DNA of 9,710 nt, taken from contig CAZTBB010000065.1 in assembly GCA_964611755.1 (NCBI GenBank), positions 1-9,710 on the forward strand, given 5' to 3'. The notes under the pieces were generated by a model that was given only the letters and a program-made list of their open reading frames with translations, did not search any database and had not been told where the DNA came from. The translations under genes and the position numbers were made by a program. Shown here piece after piece: positions 1 to 6,060 of the stretch (position 1 is its first letter; each line of letters starts with the position of its first letter). The stretch comes from CAZTBB01 sp964611755. Lineage in GTDB: Bacteria > Pseudomonadota > Alphaproteobacteria > Micavibrionales > Micavibrionaceae.

Positions 1-66
1 CTCAGCCGGTAGAGCAACTGACTTTTAATCAGTAGGTCGAGAGTTCGAATCTCTCTGCGGTCACCA
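1..66 (+). tRNA. tRNA-Lys (anticodon TTT), 5' end cut off by the window
   Basis: Most of a tRNA cloverleaf is visible; about ten 5' bases (the 5' acceptor strand, positions 8-9 and the first D-stem base) lie outside the window. The D-arm closes with GAGC at 12-15. The anticodon stem ACTGA (17-21) pairs with TCAGT (29-33) around the loop CTTTTAA, which puts the anticodon TTT at 24-26 and so decodes AAA/AAG lysine codons. The T-arm is GAGAG (39-43), loop TTCGAAT, CTCTC (51-55). The 3' acceptor strand is 56-62, the discriminator is A63 and CCA is encoded at 64-66. A run of six T follows directly (67-72). The lysine identity follows from the anticodon. Confidence 0.96.
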
Positions 67-101
67 TTTTTTGTAGAGCATCCTCACGAGGTCTGAATAC
101 G

Positions 102-845
102 ATGACAGGTGATATTGAAGAGGCTGCCCAGGCGCAAGCTTCCCCAGCAAAGAAAAGCCTTTTTGGTCGACTGCGTGGCTATTTTTTAGCCGGTATTGTT
201 GTCACGGCCCCGATCAGTATTACGATTTATCTGACATATGTATTTTTAACCTTTACCGATAACCAGGTCACGAAACTCTTGCCGCGTGAATGGTATGATT
301 ATCTGTATGGGACAACAACGGTGCCCGGCCTTGGTCTCGCCCTTGCGATTACATTCTTTATTTTGGTTGGCTGGTTTGCCACAAATTTTATGGGGCGTTT
401 CTTTATTCGTGTGGCCGAATATATTATGGATCGCGTGCCCGTTATTTCCAAAGTTTATGGAGCCATTAAGCAGATTTTTGAAACGGTTATGGCCGGCCAG
501 TCACAAGCCTTCCGTGAGGCGGTGATGCTGGAATATCCGCGCAAAGGCACATGGTCGATTGGCTTTGTTACAGGGAAAACAGAAGGCGAGCCGCAAAAGC
601 TTACAAATGAAGAGACCATTAATGTTTTTGTTCCAACAACACCAAACCCGACATCGGGCTTTCTTTTATTTGTGCCAAAGAAAGATGTGAAATATTTGGA
701 AATGAGCGTCGAGGATGCGATTAAGCTTGTCGTTTCAGCCGGGATTGTAACGCCGGATTTGAATAAGAAAAAATCCAAGGATAAAAATACCGAGGACGCC
801 AAGAAGAAAAAAACAGCTAGTAAGGCAAAAGCAAAAACAGCATAG
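102..845 (+). CDS. DUF502 (COV1-like) family integral membrane protein
   Basis: This 247-residue protein belongs to the DUF502 family (Pfam), which also contains plant COV1-type proteins; the bacterial function is not established. Two hydrophobic segments are visible, about residues 27-51 (starting YFLAGIVVTAPISI) and 75-97. The family signature regions follow: DRVPVISKVYGAIKQ at 110-124 and VFVPTTPNPTSGF at 175-187, then a VPKKDV...MSVEDA stretch and VSAGIV at 211-216. The region after the second segment is probably cytoplasmic. Residues 223-247 form a Lys/Ala-rich tail that is not part of the domain. The ATG is supported by GAGGT at 88-92, 9 nt upstream. The gene starts only 35 nt after tRNA-Lys and ends 8 nt before cysE, so it is probably the first gene of a two-gene unit. 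The family call is secure from the motifs; any role in envelope function is inference. Confidence 0.9.
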   Translation: MTGDIEEAAQAQASPAKKSLFGRLRGYFLAGIVVTAPISITIYLTYVFLTFTDNQVTKLLPREWYDYLYGTTTVPGLGLALAITFFILVGWFATNFMGRFFIRVAEYIMDRVPVISKVYGAIKQIFETVMAGQSQAFREAVMLEYPRKGTWSIGFVTGKTEGEPQKLTNEETINVFVPTTPNPTSGFLLFVPKKDVKYLEMSVEDAIKLVVSAGIVTPDLNKKKSKDKNTEDAKKKKTASKAKAKTA

Positions 846-853
846 TATTCTTC

Positions 854-1540
854 ATGCTGTCTTATTTAAAATATATCAAAGATAACGATCCTGCATGCTC
901 TTCTTTGTTAGAGGTTGTTTTCGCGTATCCCGGTGTTCATGCCGTGGCCATGCATCGAATCTCTCATTTTATTTGGAAGACGCTGAAGTTGAAAACACTT
1001 GCCCGCATCTTTTCACATTTAGGGCGTTTATTCACGGGCATCGAAATTCATCCCGGCGCGCAAATAGGCCGGTATTTGCTTATTGATCACGGCATGGGGG
1101 TCGTAATCGGGCAGACGGCTATTATCGGTGATTATGTGACGCTATATCATGGGGTGACATTGGGTGGTAAGGGCAATGATCTGAACTTGCCTAAAAGACA
1201 CCCAACCATTGAAGATAATGTGGTCGTTGGCGCGGGGGCGCAGGTTTTGGGTAATATCACGATTGGAGAAAATGCGAAAATCGGCGCGAATGCCGTTGTG
1301 ACAAAAGATATCCCGGAAGGGTGCTCCGCTGTTGGAAATCCTGCGCGTCTTGTAAATTGCGGCGGTGAGGGGCGTGCTTATGGATTGCCGCGTGAATGGC
1401 AAGACCCCGTAGCCGAAACGATCGATGGTTTATTAGAGGATGTGCGCCGCCTAAAAGAAGAGGCGGGACTGAAAGAGATATCAAAAGAGGATAGATCCTC
1501 CAAAGATTATAAAGACCGCTGGAAGGGATCGGGTATTTAA
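854..1540 (+). CDS. cysE: Serine O-acetyltransferase, short form
   Basis: The 228-residue protein should catalyse acetyl-CoA + L-serine to O-acetylserine, the committed step of cysteine synthesis in the cytoplasm. Residues 11-41 carry the NDPA motif (D12 matches the conserved Asp of CysE) and the YPGVHAVAMHRISH helix. From about 65 the left-handed beta-helix hexapeptide repeats begin (IHPGAQIG, VVIGQTAIIGD, VLGNITIGENAKIGANAVV). The catalytic pair D78-H79 (IDHGMGVVIG) and the second conserved His in RHP (R115-H116-P117) are present, as is VGNPAR at 160-165. It lacks the long N-terminal helical domain of the E. coli type and resembles the roughly 220-residue Bacillus-like form; a charged 50-residue tail follows the repeats. 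No good Shine-Dalgarno lies before the ATG, so translation may depend on coupling to the DUF502 gene 8 nt upstream. The stop codon abuts that of recG. An alternative is another hexapeptide acetyltransferase, but the D-H pair and the N-terminal motif argue for CysE. Confidence 0.93.
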   Translation: MLSYLKYIKDNDPACSSLLEVVFAYPGVHAVAMHRISHFIWKTLKLKTLARIFSHLGRLFTGIEIHPGAQIGRYLLIDHGMGVVIGQTAIIGDYVTLYHGVTLGGKGNDLNLPKRHPTIEDNVVVGAGAQVLGNITIGENAKIGANAVVTKDIPEGCSAVGNPARLVNCGGEGRAYGLPREWQDPVAETIDGLLEDVRRLKEEAGLKEISKEDRSSKDYKDRWKGSGI

Positions 1541-3628
1541 TTAGCCGCTTTGCAAATATTGGATGGCCTGATCGCGCTCAAACAGATATAGCAGTGTTTT
1601 GAGCGCGTTTGATCGCTCCCCCTTTAATACAGGGTCATTATCTAAAATCATCTTTGAATCATCGCGCGCTGCGGCCAACAACTCCCCATGCACGGATAAA
1701 TCAGCTAGCTTGAAGCTTTGCATGCCGCTTTGCCGAACGCCAAGAATATCGCCGGCGCCGCGCAGCTCTAAATCTTTTTCGGCGATGATAAAGCCATCTT
1801 CGCTTTGACGCATGATGGAGAGACGCTCCTTGGCTGTTTCACCAAGAGGGCCGCTATAGAGCAAGAAGCAGTAGGATTTATCTGCGCCTCTGCCAACACG
1901 GCCGCGCAGCTGGTGCAGTTGAGACAGGCCAAAACGCTCTGCATGTTCGATAACCATGAGTGTAGCTTCTGGGACATTAACGCCGACTTCGATCACAGTT
2001 GTAGCGACCAAAACATCAAGGTCACCAGCAGCAAATTTTTGCATGACGTGATCTTTTTCTTCGCCTTTCATGCGCCCATGGATAAGACCAACGCGATCAC
2101 CCATCATATGTTTGAGAATGTCATAGCGTTCCTCGGCGGCCGCCAGATCAAGCTTTTCTGATTCCTCAACCAAGGGGCAGACCCAGTAGACGCGAGCGCT
2201 TTCGGCAATTTGGCGCTTTAATCCCTCTACCATCTCGTCCATTTTTTCCGCCGGGATGAGGCGTGTATCGATGGGCTTTCGCCCGGGGGGCTTTTCATCA
2301 AGGCGGCTGACATCCATATCACCATAGGCTGTCAGTGTCAGTGTTCGCGGAATGGGCGTTGCCGTCATCACCAGAACGTCAGTGCCCTTGCCTTTGGAGG
2401 ATAGGCCAAGGCGTTGATGCACACCGAAGCGATGTTGCTCATCAATTACGGCCAAACCTAAATCATTAAATACTACACTGTCTTGAAACAATGCATGCGT
2501 CCCAATGACAATTTGTGCTGTGCCCGAGGCGATTTGTTCTAAGATTTCCGCACGCTCTTTCCCTTTGTCACGGCCAGTGAGAATGGCGCATGAAATGCCT
2601 ATATTCTTCATAAGGGGGATAAGCGTTTCTGCATGCTGGCGGGCGAGGATTTCAGTTGGCGCCATGATGGCTGCTTGTGCACCGCAAGCCACGGCATTCA
2701 GCATAGCAAGTGCGGCAACAACGGTTTTACCACTGCCGACATCCCCTTGCAACAGACGTAACATCTTCATCTTGGCGCGCATGTCCTCATCAATCTCTTC
2801 CAGGCTACGTTTTTGCGCGTCTGTCAGCTCAAAGGGCAAGTGTTTTAAAAATTCGGCATGCAGTGATCCATCATGATCAAAGGCGCGTCCATGTGTTTTT
2901 TTCTGACTTTGCCTCACGAGAGCCAAGGTTAGCTGGTTGGCTAATAGCTCGTCATAGGCAAGGCGCATGCGAACAGGCGTAAGAGCGGAGAGGTCTGCTT
3001 CCGATTGTGGATTATGAACGCTTTCAAGGGCCTTGTGCCAGTCTGCCCATTGGCGGCGCTTTTTGTAGGTGGCCTCTTGCCATTCTTCTAGTTGAGGGAT
3101 GTATCCCAGAGCGGCCTGAATGGCTTTGCGTACGGTTTTATTTGTTAGTCCTTGCGTAAGTGGGTAGATAGGCTCAACGGTTTCTATAGCGGATCGCTCT
3201 TCAGGTTTGCCAATCGTATCAGGATGCACCATCTGTGGCTGGCCTTGAAAATATTCAACCTTGCCGCTGACAATGACATGATGGCCTTCAGGGAGTTGTT
3301 TTAGCAGCCAATCTTTCTTGGCGTGAAAAAACACGAGTGTGATTTGGCCTGTTTCATCGACACAATGTACGCGGTAGGGCAAATTACGGCGCGCATTGGG
3401 CACATGTTTTTTAACACGCACCGCCAGCGTAGCAATCTGATCATTGGGGGCATCCTTTACGAGCGGAGAAAAACGGCGATCAATATAATCTATGGGGAAA
3501 TGCCAGAGCACATCCATGACTTTGGGGCCGCGAACCAGTTTTTCCAGAAGGGCACCGTTGCGCGGGCCAATGCCGGGCAGGCTGGTCAGAGGGCGGAAAA
3601 GCGGATCTAAATCAAATGGCCTTGGCAT
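1541..3628 (-). CDS. recG: ATP-dependent DNA helicase/translocase RecG
   Basis: RecG remodels stalled replication forks, R-loops and Holliday junctions by double-strand DNA translocation. At 695 residues it has the usual family length. Residues 1-55 carry the N-terminal SLPGIGPRNGALLEKL region and LWHFPIDYIDRR; about 60-150 form the wedge/OB domain. The helicase core shows Walker A GDVGSGKT (295-302), motif Ia MAPTEILA (322-329), GTHALFQ, the DEQH box (396-399), TATPIPRT (422-429), motif V region VIEVGVNVP (545-553) and motif VI QLRGRVGR (573-580). The RGAGDILGVRQSG stretch (623-635) matches the TRG translocation motif shared with Mfd. All key residues are present. The ATG at 3628-3626 gives the expected N-terminus; an AGGA lies about 12 nt upstream, rather far. 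It is divergent from sdhE (51 nt between the start codons) and convergent with cysE (0 nt between the stop codons). Confidence 0.97.
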   Translation of the reverse strand: MPRPFDLDPLFRPLTSLPGIGPRNGALLEKLVRGPKVMDVLWHFPIDYIDRRFSPLVKDAPNDQIATLAVRVKKHVPNARRNLPYRVHCVDETGQITLVFFHAKKDWLLKQLPEGHHVIVSGKVEYFQGQPQMVHPDTIGKPEERSAIETVEPIYPLTQGLTNKTVRKAIQAALGYIPQLEEWQEATYKKRRQWADWHKALESVHNPQSEADLSALTPVRMRLAYDELLANQLTLALVRQSQKKTHGRAFDHDGSLHAEFLKHLPFELTDAQKRSLEEIDEDMRAKMKMLRLLQGDVGSGKTVVAALAMLNAVACGAQAAIMAPTEILARQHAETLIPLMKNIGISCAILTGRDKGKERAEILEQIASGTAQIVIGTHALFQDSVVFNDLGLAVIDEQHRFGVHQRLGLSSKGKGTDVLVMTATPIPRTLTLTAYGDMDVSRLDEKPPGRKPIDTRLIPAEKMDEMVEGLKRQIAESARVYWVCPLVEESEKLDLAAAEERYDILKHMMGDRVGLIHGRMKGEEKDHVMQKFAAGDLDVLVATTVIEVGVNVPEATLMVIEHAERFGLSQLHQLRGRVGRGADKSYCFLLYSGPLGETAKERLSIMRQSEDGFIIAEKDLELRGAGDILGVRQSGMQSFKLADLSVHGELLAAARDDSKMILDNDPVLKGERSNALKTLLYLFERDQAIQYLQSG
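1573..1607. repeat. Perfect 10-bp inverted repeat just past cysE, inside the recG 3' end
   Basis: The arm CGCGCTCAAA (1573-1582) is exactly complementary to TTTGAGCGCG (1598-1607), with a 15-nt loop. It begins 33 nt after the cysE stop and lies within the last codons of recG (RecG residues about 674-685). As RNA from the cysE strand it would form a stable hairpin followed only by TTTG, so it is at best a poor intrinsic terminator. It could instead protect the mRNA 3' end or pause polymerase. The repeat is seen directly; its function is inference. Confidence 0.6.
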
Positions 3629-3644
3629 AGAGTGATATTATCCT

Positions 3645-3673
3645 TTGTCTTTCCTCGAAAACAGCCCTATTTT
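3645..3673 (+). promoter_or_regulatory. Candidate sigma70-type promoter for sdhE (possible leaderless mRNA)
   Basis: TTGTCT (3645-3650) and TATTTT (3668-3673) are separated by 17 nt, and each matches the -35/-10 consensus at four of six positions. A start about 7 nt after the -10 box would fall at 3680, the A of the sdhE ATG. There is no Shine-Dalgarno before that ATG, which fits a leaderless message. The assignment is by eye in an AT-rich region and is weak. Confidence 0.35.
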
Positions 3674-3679
3674 AGAATT

Positions 3680-3949
3680 ATGAATGAAAATGAGACGACA
3701 GAAAATAAGCGTAAGCGTTTGATCTTTCGGTCATGGCATCGCGGCACCAAGGAGATGGACTTATTGTTAGGGTCATTTGCCAAAAAATATGTGCCGGACT
3801 TTGATGAGCAAGAGTTAGCTATCTTTGATGACTTGCTAAAAGAGAATGACCCTGATCTTTATAATTGGATGACGGGTAAAGAAGAGGCGCCTGAACGTTT
3901 GCAATCCTCTGTGTTTGATCAATTAAAACAGCATCGCTTCAAAGCTTAG
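3680..3949 (+). CDS. sdhE: Succinate dehydrogenase flavinylation factor SdhE
   Basis: The 89-residue protein belongs to the SdhE/YgfY/Sdh5 family, small cytoplasmic helical proteins that help attach FAD covalently to the SdhA flavoprotein subunit of succinate dehydrogenase. The diagnostic RGxxE motif is at residues 21-25 (RGTKE), preceded by the typical KRLIFRSWH and followed by MDLLLGSFA and a DFDEQELAIFDDLLKENDPDLYNWM stretch (about 40-64), as expected for the family. I chose ATG 3680: the open frame extends back to a GTG at 3632, but that extension does not resemble the family and would start 3 nt from recG. There is no clear ribosome binding site. The gene lies between recG and mfd, its usual alphaproteobacterial neighbours, and its stop overlaps the convergent btaB stop by 4 nt. 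Confidence 0.93.
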   Translation: MNENETTENKRKRLIFRSWHRGTKEMDLLLGSFAKKYVPDFDEQELAIFDDLLKENDPDLYNWMTGKEEAPERLQSSVFDQLKQHRFKA

Positions 3950-4614
3950 CTCTTTTTAAAAACAGCATAATAGCAATAACCACCATAGAGGCTTTCAAAG
4001 TGAAGGGAGCCTTCATTGTTTTTGGCTAATTTTGCAAGATAGGCTTCAATCTCGGGCTTGTAATAGACATGAAACATTTTGAGCCACCAAAAGAGAAAGG
4101 CACGAAACGGGGCGGGGAGCTCTTTTTGTGAACCAAAATCAATGATGTGGATCTCTCCGCCTTTTGGCAAAAGTGTGAGGGCATGATCAATCGACTCTTG
4201 CCATGGTGGGATAATCGAAAGCGCATAGGAGAACACAATTTTATTTGGCTTTTTCTTGAGGCTGAATAATGCTTTTGGATCAAAAGATTGAGAATAGGCC
4301 TGGGCGATTGAGATGTCGTGTTTCAGACCTGATTTTAGAATTGCCTTATTTGCGGTTTTTAACATTTCATCTGAAGCATCAATGCCAACCACTACACTCT
4401 GTGGATAAGATTTTTTAATGCGGATCAAATTGCGCGCAGTACCACATCCAACCTCACATATGATGTCATTTGCGTCGCCCTGAAGCTTGTCAATTAAGTG
4501 ATCCCGCCCAAGTAGATAATATTTACGCGACGCATCGTATATGTGGCGTGTCCACTTGTACATACGATCCATACTGTTTTTTATGTGGGCTTCGCTTATG
4601 GCCTTTGTGCTCAT
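3946..4614 (-). CDS. btaB: SAM-dependent N-methyltransferase of betaine lipid synthesis (BtaB)
   Basis: BtaB adds three methyl groups from S-adenosylmethionine to the amino group of diacylglyceryl-homoserine, giving the betaine lipid DGTS at the inner membrane. The 222-residue protein begins with the BtaB-like region MDRMYKWTRHIYDASRKYY (residues 15-33) and LLGRD, followed by the Rossmann methyltransferase motif I EVGCGTARNL (54-63), acidic loop GIDAS (77-81), a VFSYALSIIPPW segment (127-138) and HIIDFGSQ (156-163). The C-terminal half has an aromatic-rich stretch, FRAFLFWWLKMFHVYY (170-185), which may contact lipid. Its ATG directly follows the TAA of btaA with no base between, and AAGG lies 8 nt upstream inside btaA, so the two are translationally coupled. 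The assignment rests on the protein itself plus the neighbouring btaA; a generic class I methyltransferase is the only alternative. Confidence 0.92.
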   Translation of the reverse strand: MSTKAISEAHIKNSMDRMYKWTRHIYDASRKYYLLGRDHLIDKLQGDANDIICEVGCGTARNLIRIKKSYPQSVVVGIDASDEMLKTANKAILKSGLKHDISIAQAYSQSFDPKALFSLKKKPNKIVFSYALSIIPPWQESIDHALTLLPKGGEIHIIDFGSQKELPAPFRAFLFWWLKMFHVYYKPEIEAYLAKLAKNNEGSLHFESLYGGYCYYAVFKKS

Positions 4615-5946
4615 TTAAGCGGCCTTCTTGGAGCGTGTTTTTTTGGTTTTCTTCTCGGCTATCTCGCCGCCAAAAATATAAACGTGGAAGCCACCGTAGA
4701 TGGATGAGCGATCCTTGGCAACGGCTTTTTCTGACTCGGCCGGATTATAGCTGAACTTATCCAGAATTTCTTTTTTCAATTTGGTTGTCAGCGGTGAATC
4801 TGTTCCGGCTGTGCGGAAAATAACACGCGCGCCAGGGCGCGCTGTGCGTAGTACTTCGGTCCATAGCTCATCTAGTTGCTTTTCATTCATCCAGTCTTGA
4901 GCATCCAAGAATACATAGCAATCAAGGCTTTCACCCGGCTGGCTTTCAAGATAACCGGTAATTGTTGTATTGTGAACAGAGACACGGTCCGTGAGTTCTT
5001 TCATTTTATTGTAGTGTTTTTCATGCAAATAACGCGGCAGAGCCTTTTTATTCTTGAGGTCATAGCCACGGCCAAAGGCCTGCCATGCAAAATAATTCTC
5101 CTGGATGGGGAAGTCACAGGCCAAGCGCTCCGTGCGCTGTTTTAAAAGCTGTGCCATATCCCCATCAGCATCTTTGACAAGCTCATCAAACTGATTGGGG
5201 GGGATGCCAAGGCCATATAGAGAGATCGGCATGTTACAGAGCCATTTCACAAGCGGCTTTTCAAAGAATGGGGCAAAGTCACGATTGAAAATCTCACGCT
5301 GCTCTTCCATTGTTTTTGCCTGTAAAATATTATCCAGCTTAATGCCGTAAATACCGCTCAGGAAATGGATAATGCTAATGGAGCGGCCAAGCAGGCCGAA
5401 TTGATACAGGTTTTTGGTGAAATAATTAATGCGGCGGCCACGGCCGATGCTCCATCCATCCCAATATTTGCGTGTAAAGGGGTCAAGGTTAGGAGCGATG
5501 TATTTATCGTAATTCTCAATATTGCGCTTATCGTTGGCATGCGCAAAAAACAGGAAGAAGCTATCATAATCCGGTAAATGTTTGAGAGCTGCGATCTTAA
5601 GGCGTGTTAAAGCGACATGCGCAGGGTTGAGGTCAATTGCTTTGACGGCTTCCGGACTTTCCGTGAGGTAATTCATGACATTGCACCCACCGGAGGCAAT
5701 GGTCATGATCCGGCTGTTTTTATCAAGATTAAGAGCCGTTAAATCAACTTCAGGATCTTCCCAGATTTGAGGGTATACAAATCCTGTAAAGGCCATTTTG
5801 AAAAGACGATCAAGAATGCCTCGCTTGGAAATTGGTTTATCATCCTGAACAGCGTATTCCAGCATTTCTTTTTGATTTTTGCGGATTTGCTTGGATGAGG
5901 TGTCGTTATCTTTGTTTTCACTGCGTTTATTTGCTGCGCTTGCCAT
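4615..5946 (-). CDS. btaA: SAM:diacylglycerol 3-amino-3-carboxypropyltransferase (BtaA, DUF3419 family)
   Basis: BtaA transfers the 3-amino-3-carboxypropyl group of S-adenosylmethionine to diacylglycerol, making diacylglyceryl-homoserine, the precursor that BtaB methylates to DGTS. In the 443-residue protein the family regions are in order: FVYPQIWEDPEVDL (56-69), the SAM-binding-like loop IASGGCNVMNYL (83-94), AIDLNPAH (103-110), the central KYWDGWSIGRGRR region (160-172), a second nucleotide-site-like element FLDAQDWM (346-353) and IYGGFHVYIF (416-425). The first 30 residues are charged and low-complexity; the last 12 form a polybasic tail (KKTKKTRSKKAA). The frame opens back to a TTG at 5991, but the ATG at 5946 has AAGGGGG 6 nt upstream and is clearly better. 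It is the first gene of a btaA-btaB operon divergent from mfd. No Pho box was recognised upstream. Confidence 0.94.
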   Translation of the reverse strand: MASAANKRSENKDNDTSSKQIRKNQKEMLEYAVQDDKPISKRGILDRLFKMAFTGFVYPQIWEDPEVDLTALNLDKNSRIMTIASGGCNVMNYLTESPEAVKAIDLNPAHVALTRLKIAALKHLPDYDSFFLFFAHANDKRNIENYDKYIAPNLDPFTRKYWDGWSIGRGRRINYFTKNLYQFGLLGRSISIIHFLSGIYGIKLDNILQAKTMEEQREIFNRDFAPFFEKPLVKWLCNMPISLYGLGIPPNQFDELVKDADGDMAQLLKQRTERLACDFPIQENYFAWQAFGRGYDLKNKKALPRYLHEKHYNKMKELTDRVSVHNTTITGYLESQPGESLDCYVFLDAQDWMNEKQLDELWTEVLRTARPGARVIFRTAGTDSPLTTKLKKEILDKFSYNPAESEKAVAKDRSSIYGGFHVYIFGGEIAEKKTKKTRSKKAA

Positions 5947-5952
5947 ATCGTG

Positions 5953-5959
5953 CCCCCTT
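5953..5959 (-). promoter_or_regulatory. Strong ribosome binding site that fixes the btaA start
   Basis: On the minus strand AAGGGGG (5959 to 5953) lies 6 nt before the ATG at 5946. It decides between this ATG and the TTG 45 nt further upstream, giving a 443-residue BtaA. Confidence 0.8.
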
Positions 5960-5984
5960 GATTGTGCTCTGGACGATGTTTCAC

Positions 5985-6012
5985 TTTTCAATCACGCAAA
6001 AATGTATATATA
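5985..6012 (+). promoter_or_regulatory. Candidate mfd promoter
   Basis: TTTTCA (5985-5990) and TATATA (6007-6012) are 16 nt apart and each agrees with consensus at four of six positions. Transcription would start near 6019, leaving a leader of about 42 nt before the TTG start. The AT-rich run makes the exact -10 uncertain; TATAAA at 6009-6014 is an alternative. Confidence 0.35.
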
Positions 6013-6031
6013 AAAAGCACGTTGAATACAA
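6003..6031 (-). promoter_or_regulatory. Candidate btaA-btaB promoter, overlapping the mfd promoter
   Basis: On the minus strand TTGTAT (6031 to 6026) and TATACA (6008 to 6003) are separated by 17 nt, placing a start near 5996 and a leader of about 50 nt. Its -10 shares the symmetric TATATATA run with the candidate mfd -10, so the two promoters could compete. Matches to consensus are moderate (three and four of six). Confidence 0.3.
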
Positions 6032-6047
6032 ATGAAACATTGGGTTT

Positions 6048-6052
6048 GAGGT
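6048..6052 (+). promoter_or_regulatory. Ribosome binding site supporting the TTG start of mfd
   Basis: GAGGT lies 8 nt before the TTG at 6061. No in-frame ATG exists until residue 37 of the resulting protein, which would remove part of the conserved first domain, and the upstream in-frame TTG codons (5962, 6022, 6040, 6046) have no comparable site. Confidence 0.75.
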
Positions 6053-6060
6053 CAATAAAG

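Noticed and set aside
1..72. tRNA-Lys 3' end as an integration site for a mobile element
   Set aside because: No integrase gene and no repeat of the tRNA 3' end was seen in the window; the following genes are ordinary chromosomal ones.
82..91. CCTC-AC-GAGG palindrome masking the DUF502 ribosome binding site
   Set aside because: The loop would be 2 nt, or the stem only 3 bp with a 4-nt loop; too weak for a regulatory hairpin.
1805..2161. 118-codon open frame on the plus strand inside recG
   Set aside because: It is antisense to the recG helicase motif V/VI region, has no ribosome binding site and no family resemblance; a similar shadow (8671-9054, minus) lies opposite the homologous part of mfd.
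2505..2876. 123-codon plus-strand frame inside recG
   Set aside because: Composition is Ser/Ala/Cys-rich as expected for the reverse of a conserved gene; recG is intact on the other strand.
3632..3679. N-terminal extension of SdhE from GTG 3632
   Set aside because: The extra 16 residues do not resemble the family, no ribosome binding site precedes the GTG, and it would leave 3 nt between recG and sdhE.
854..5946. Functional link of cysE and btaA/btaB through S-adenosylmethionine supply
   Set aside because: Cysteine feeds methionine and SAM, which BtaA/BtaB consume, but the genes are in separate units with recG and sdhE between them; proximity alone is too weak.
5947..5991. N-terminal extension of BtaA from TTG 5991
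   Set aside because: The ATG at 5946 has a near-ideal binding site and the extension would run into the candidate promoter.
5947..6060. Possible Pho box (two TGTCAT-like repeats) upstream of btaA
   Set aside because: The nearest minus-strand match, TGTTTCATTTGTATTCA, has 9-nt rather than 11-nt periodicity and poor half-sites; not supportable by eye.
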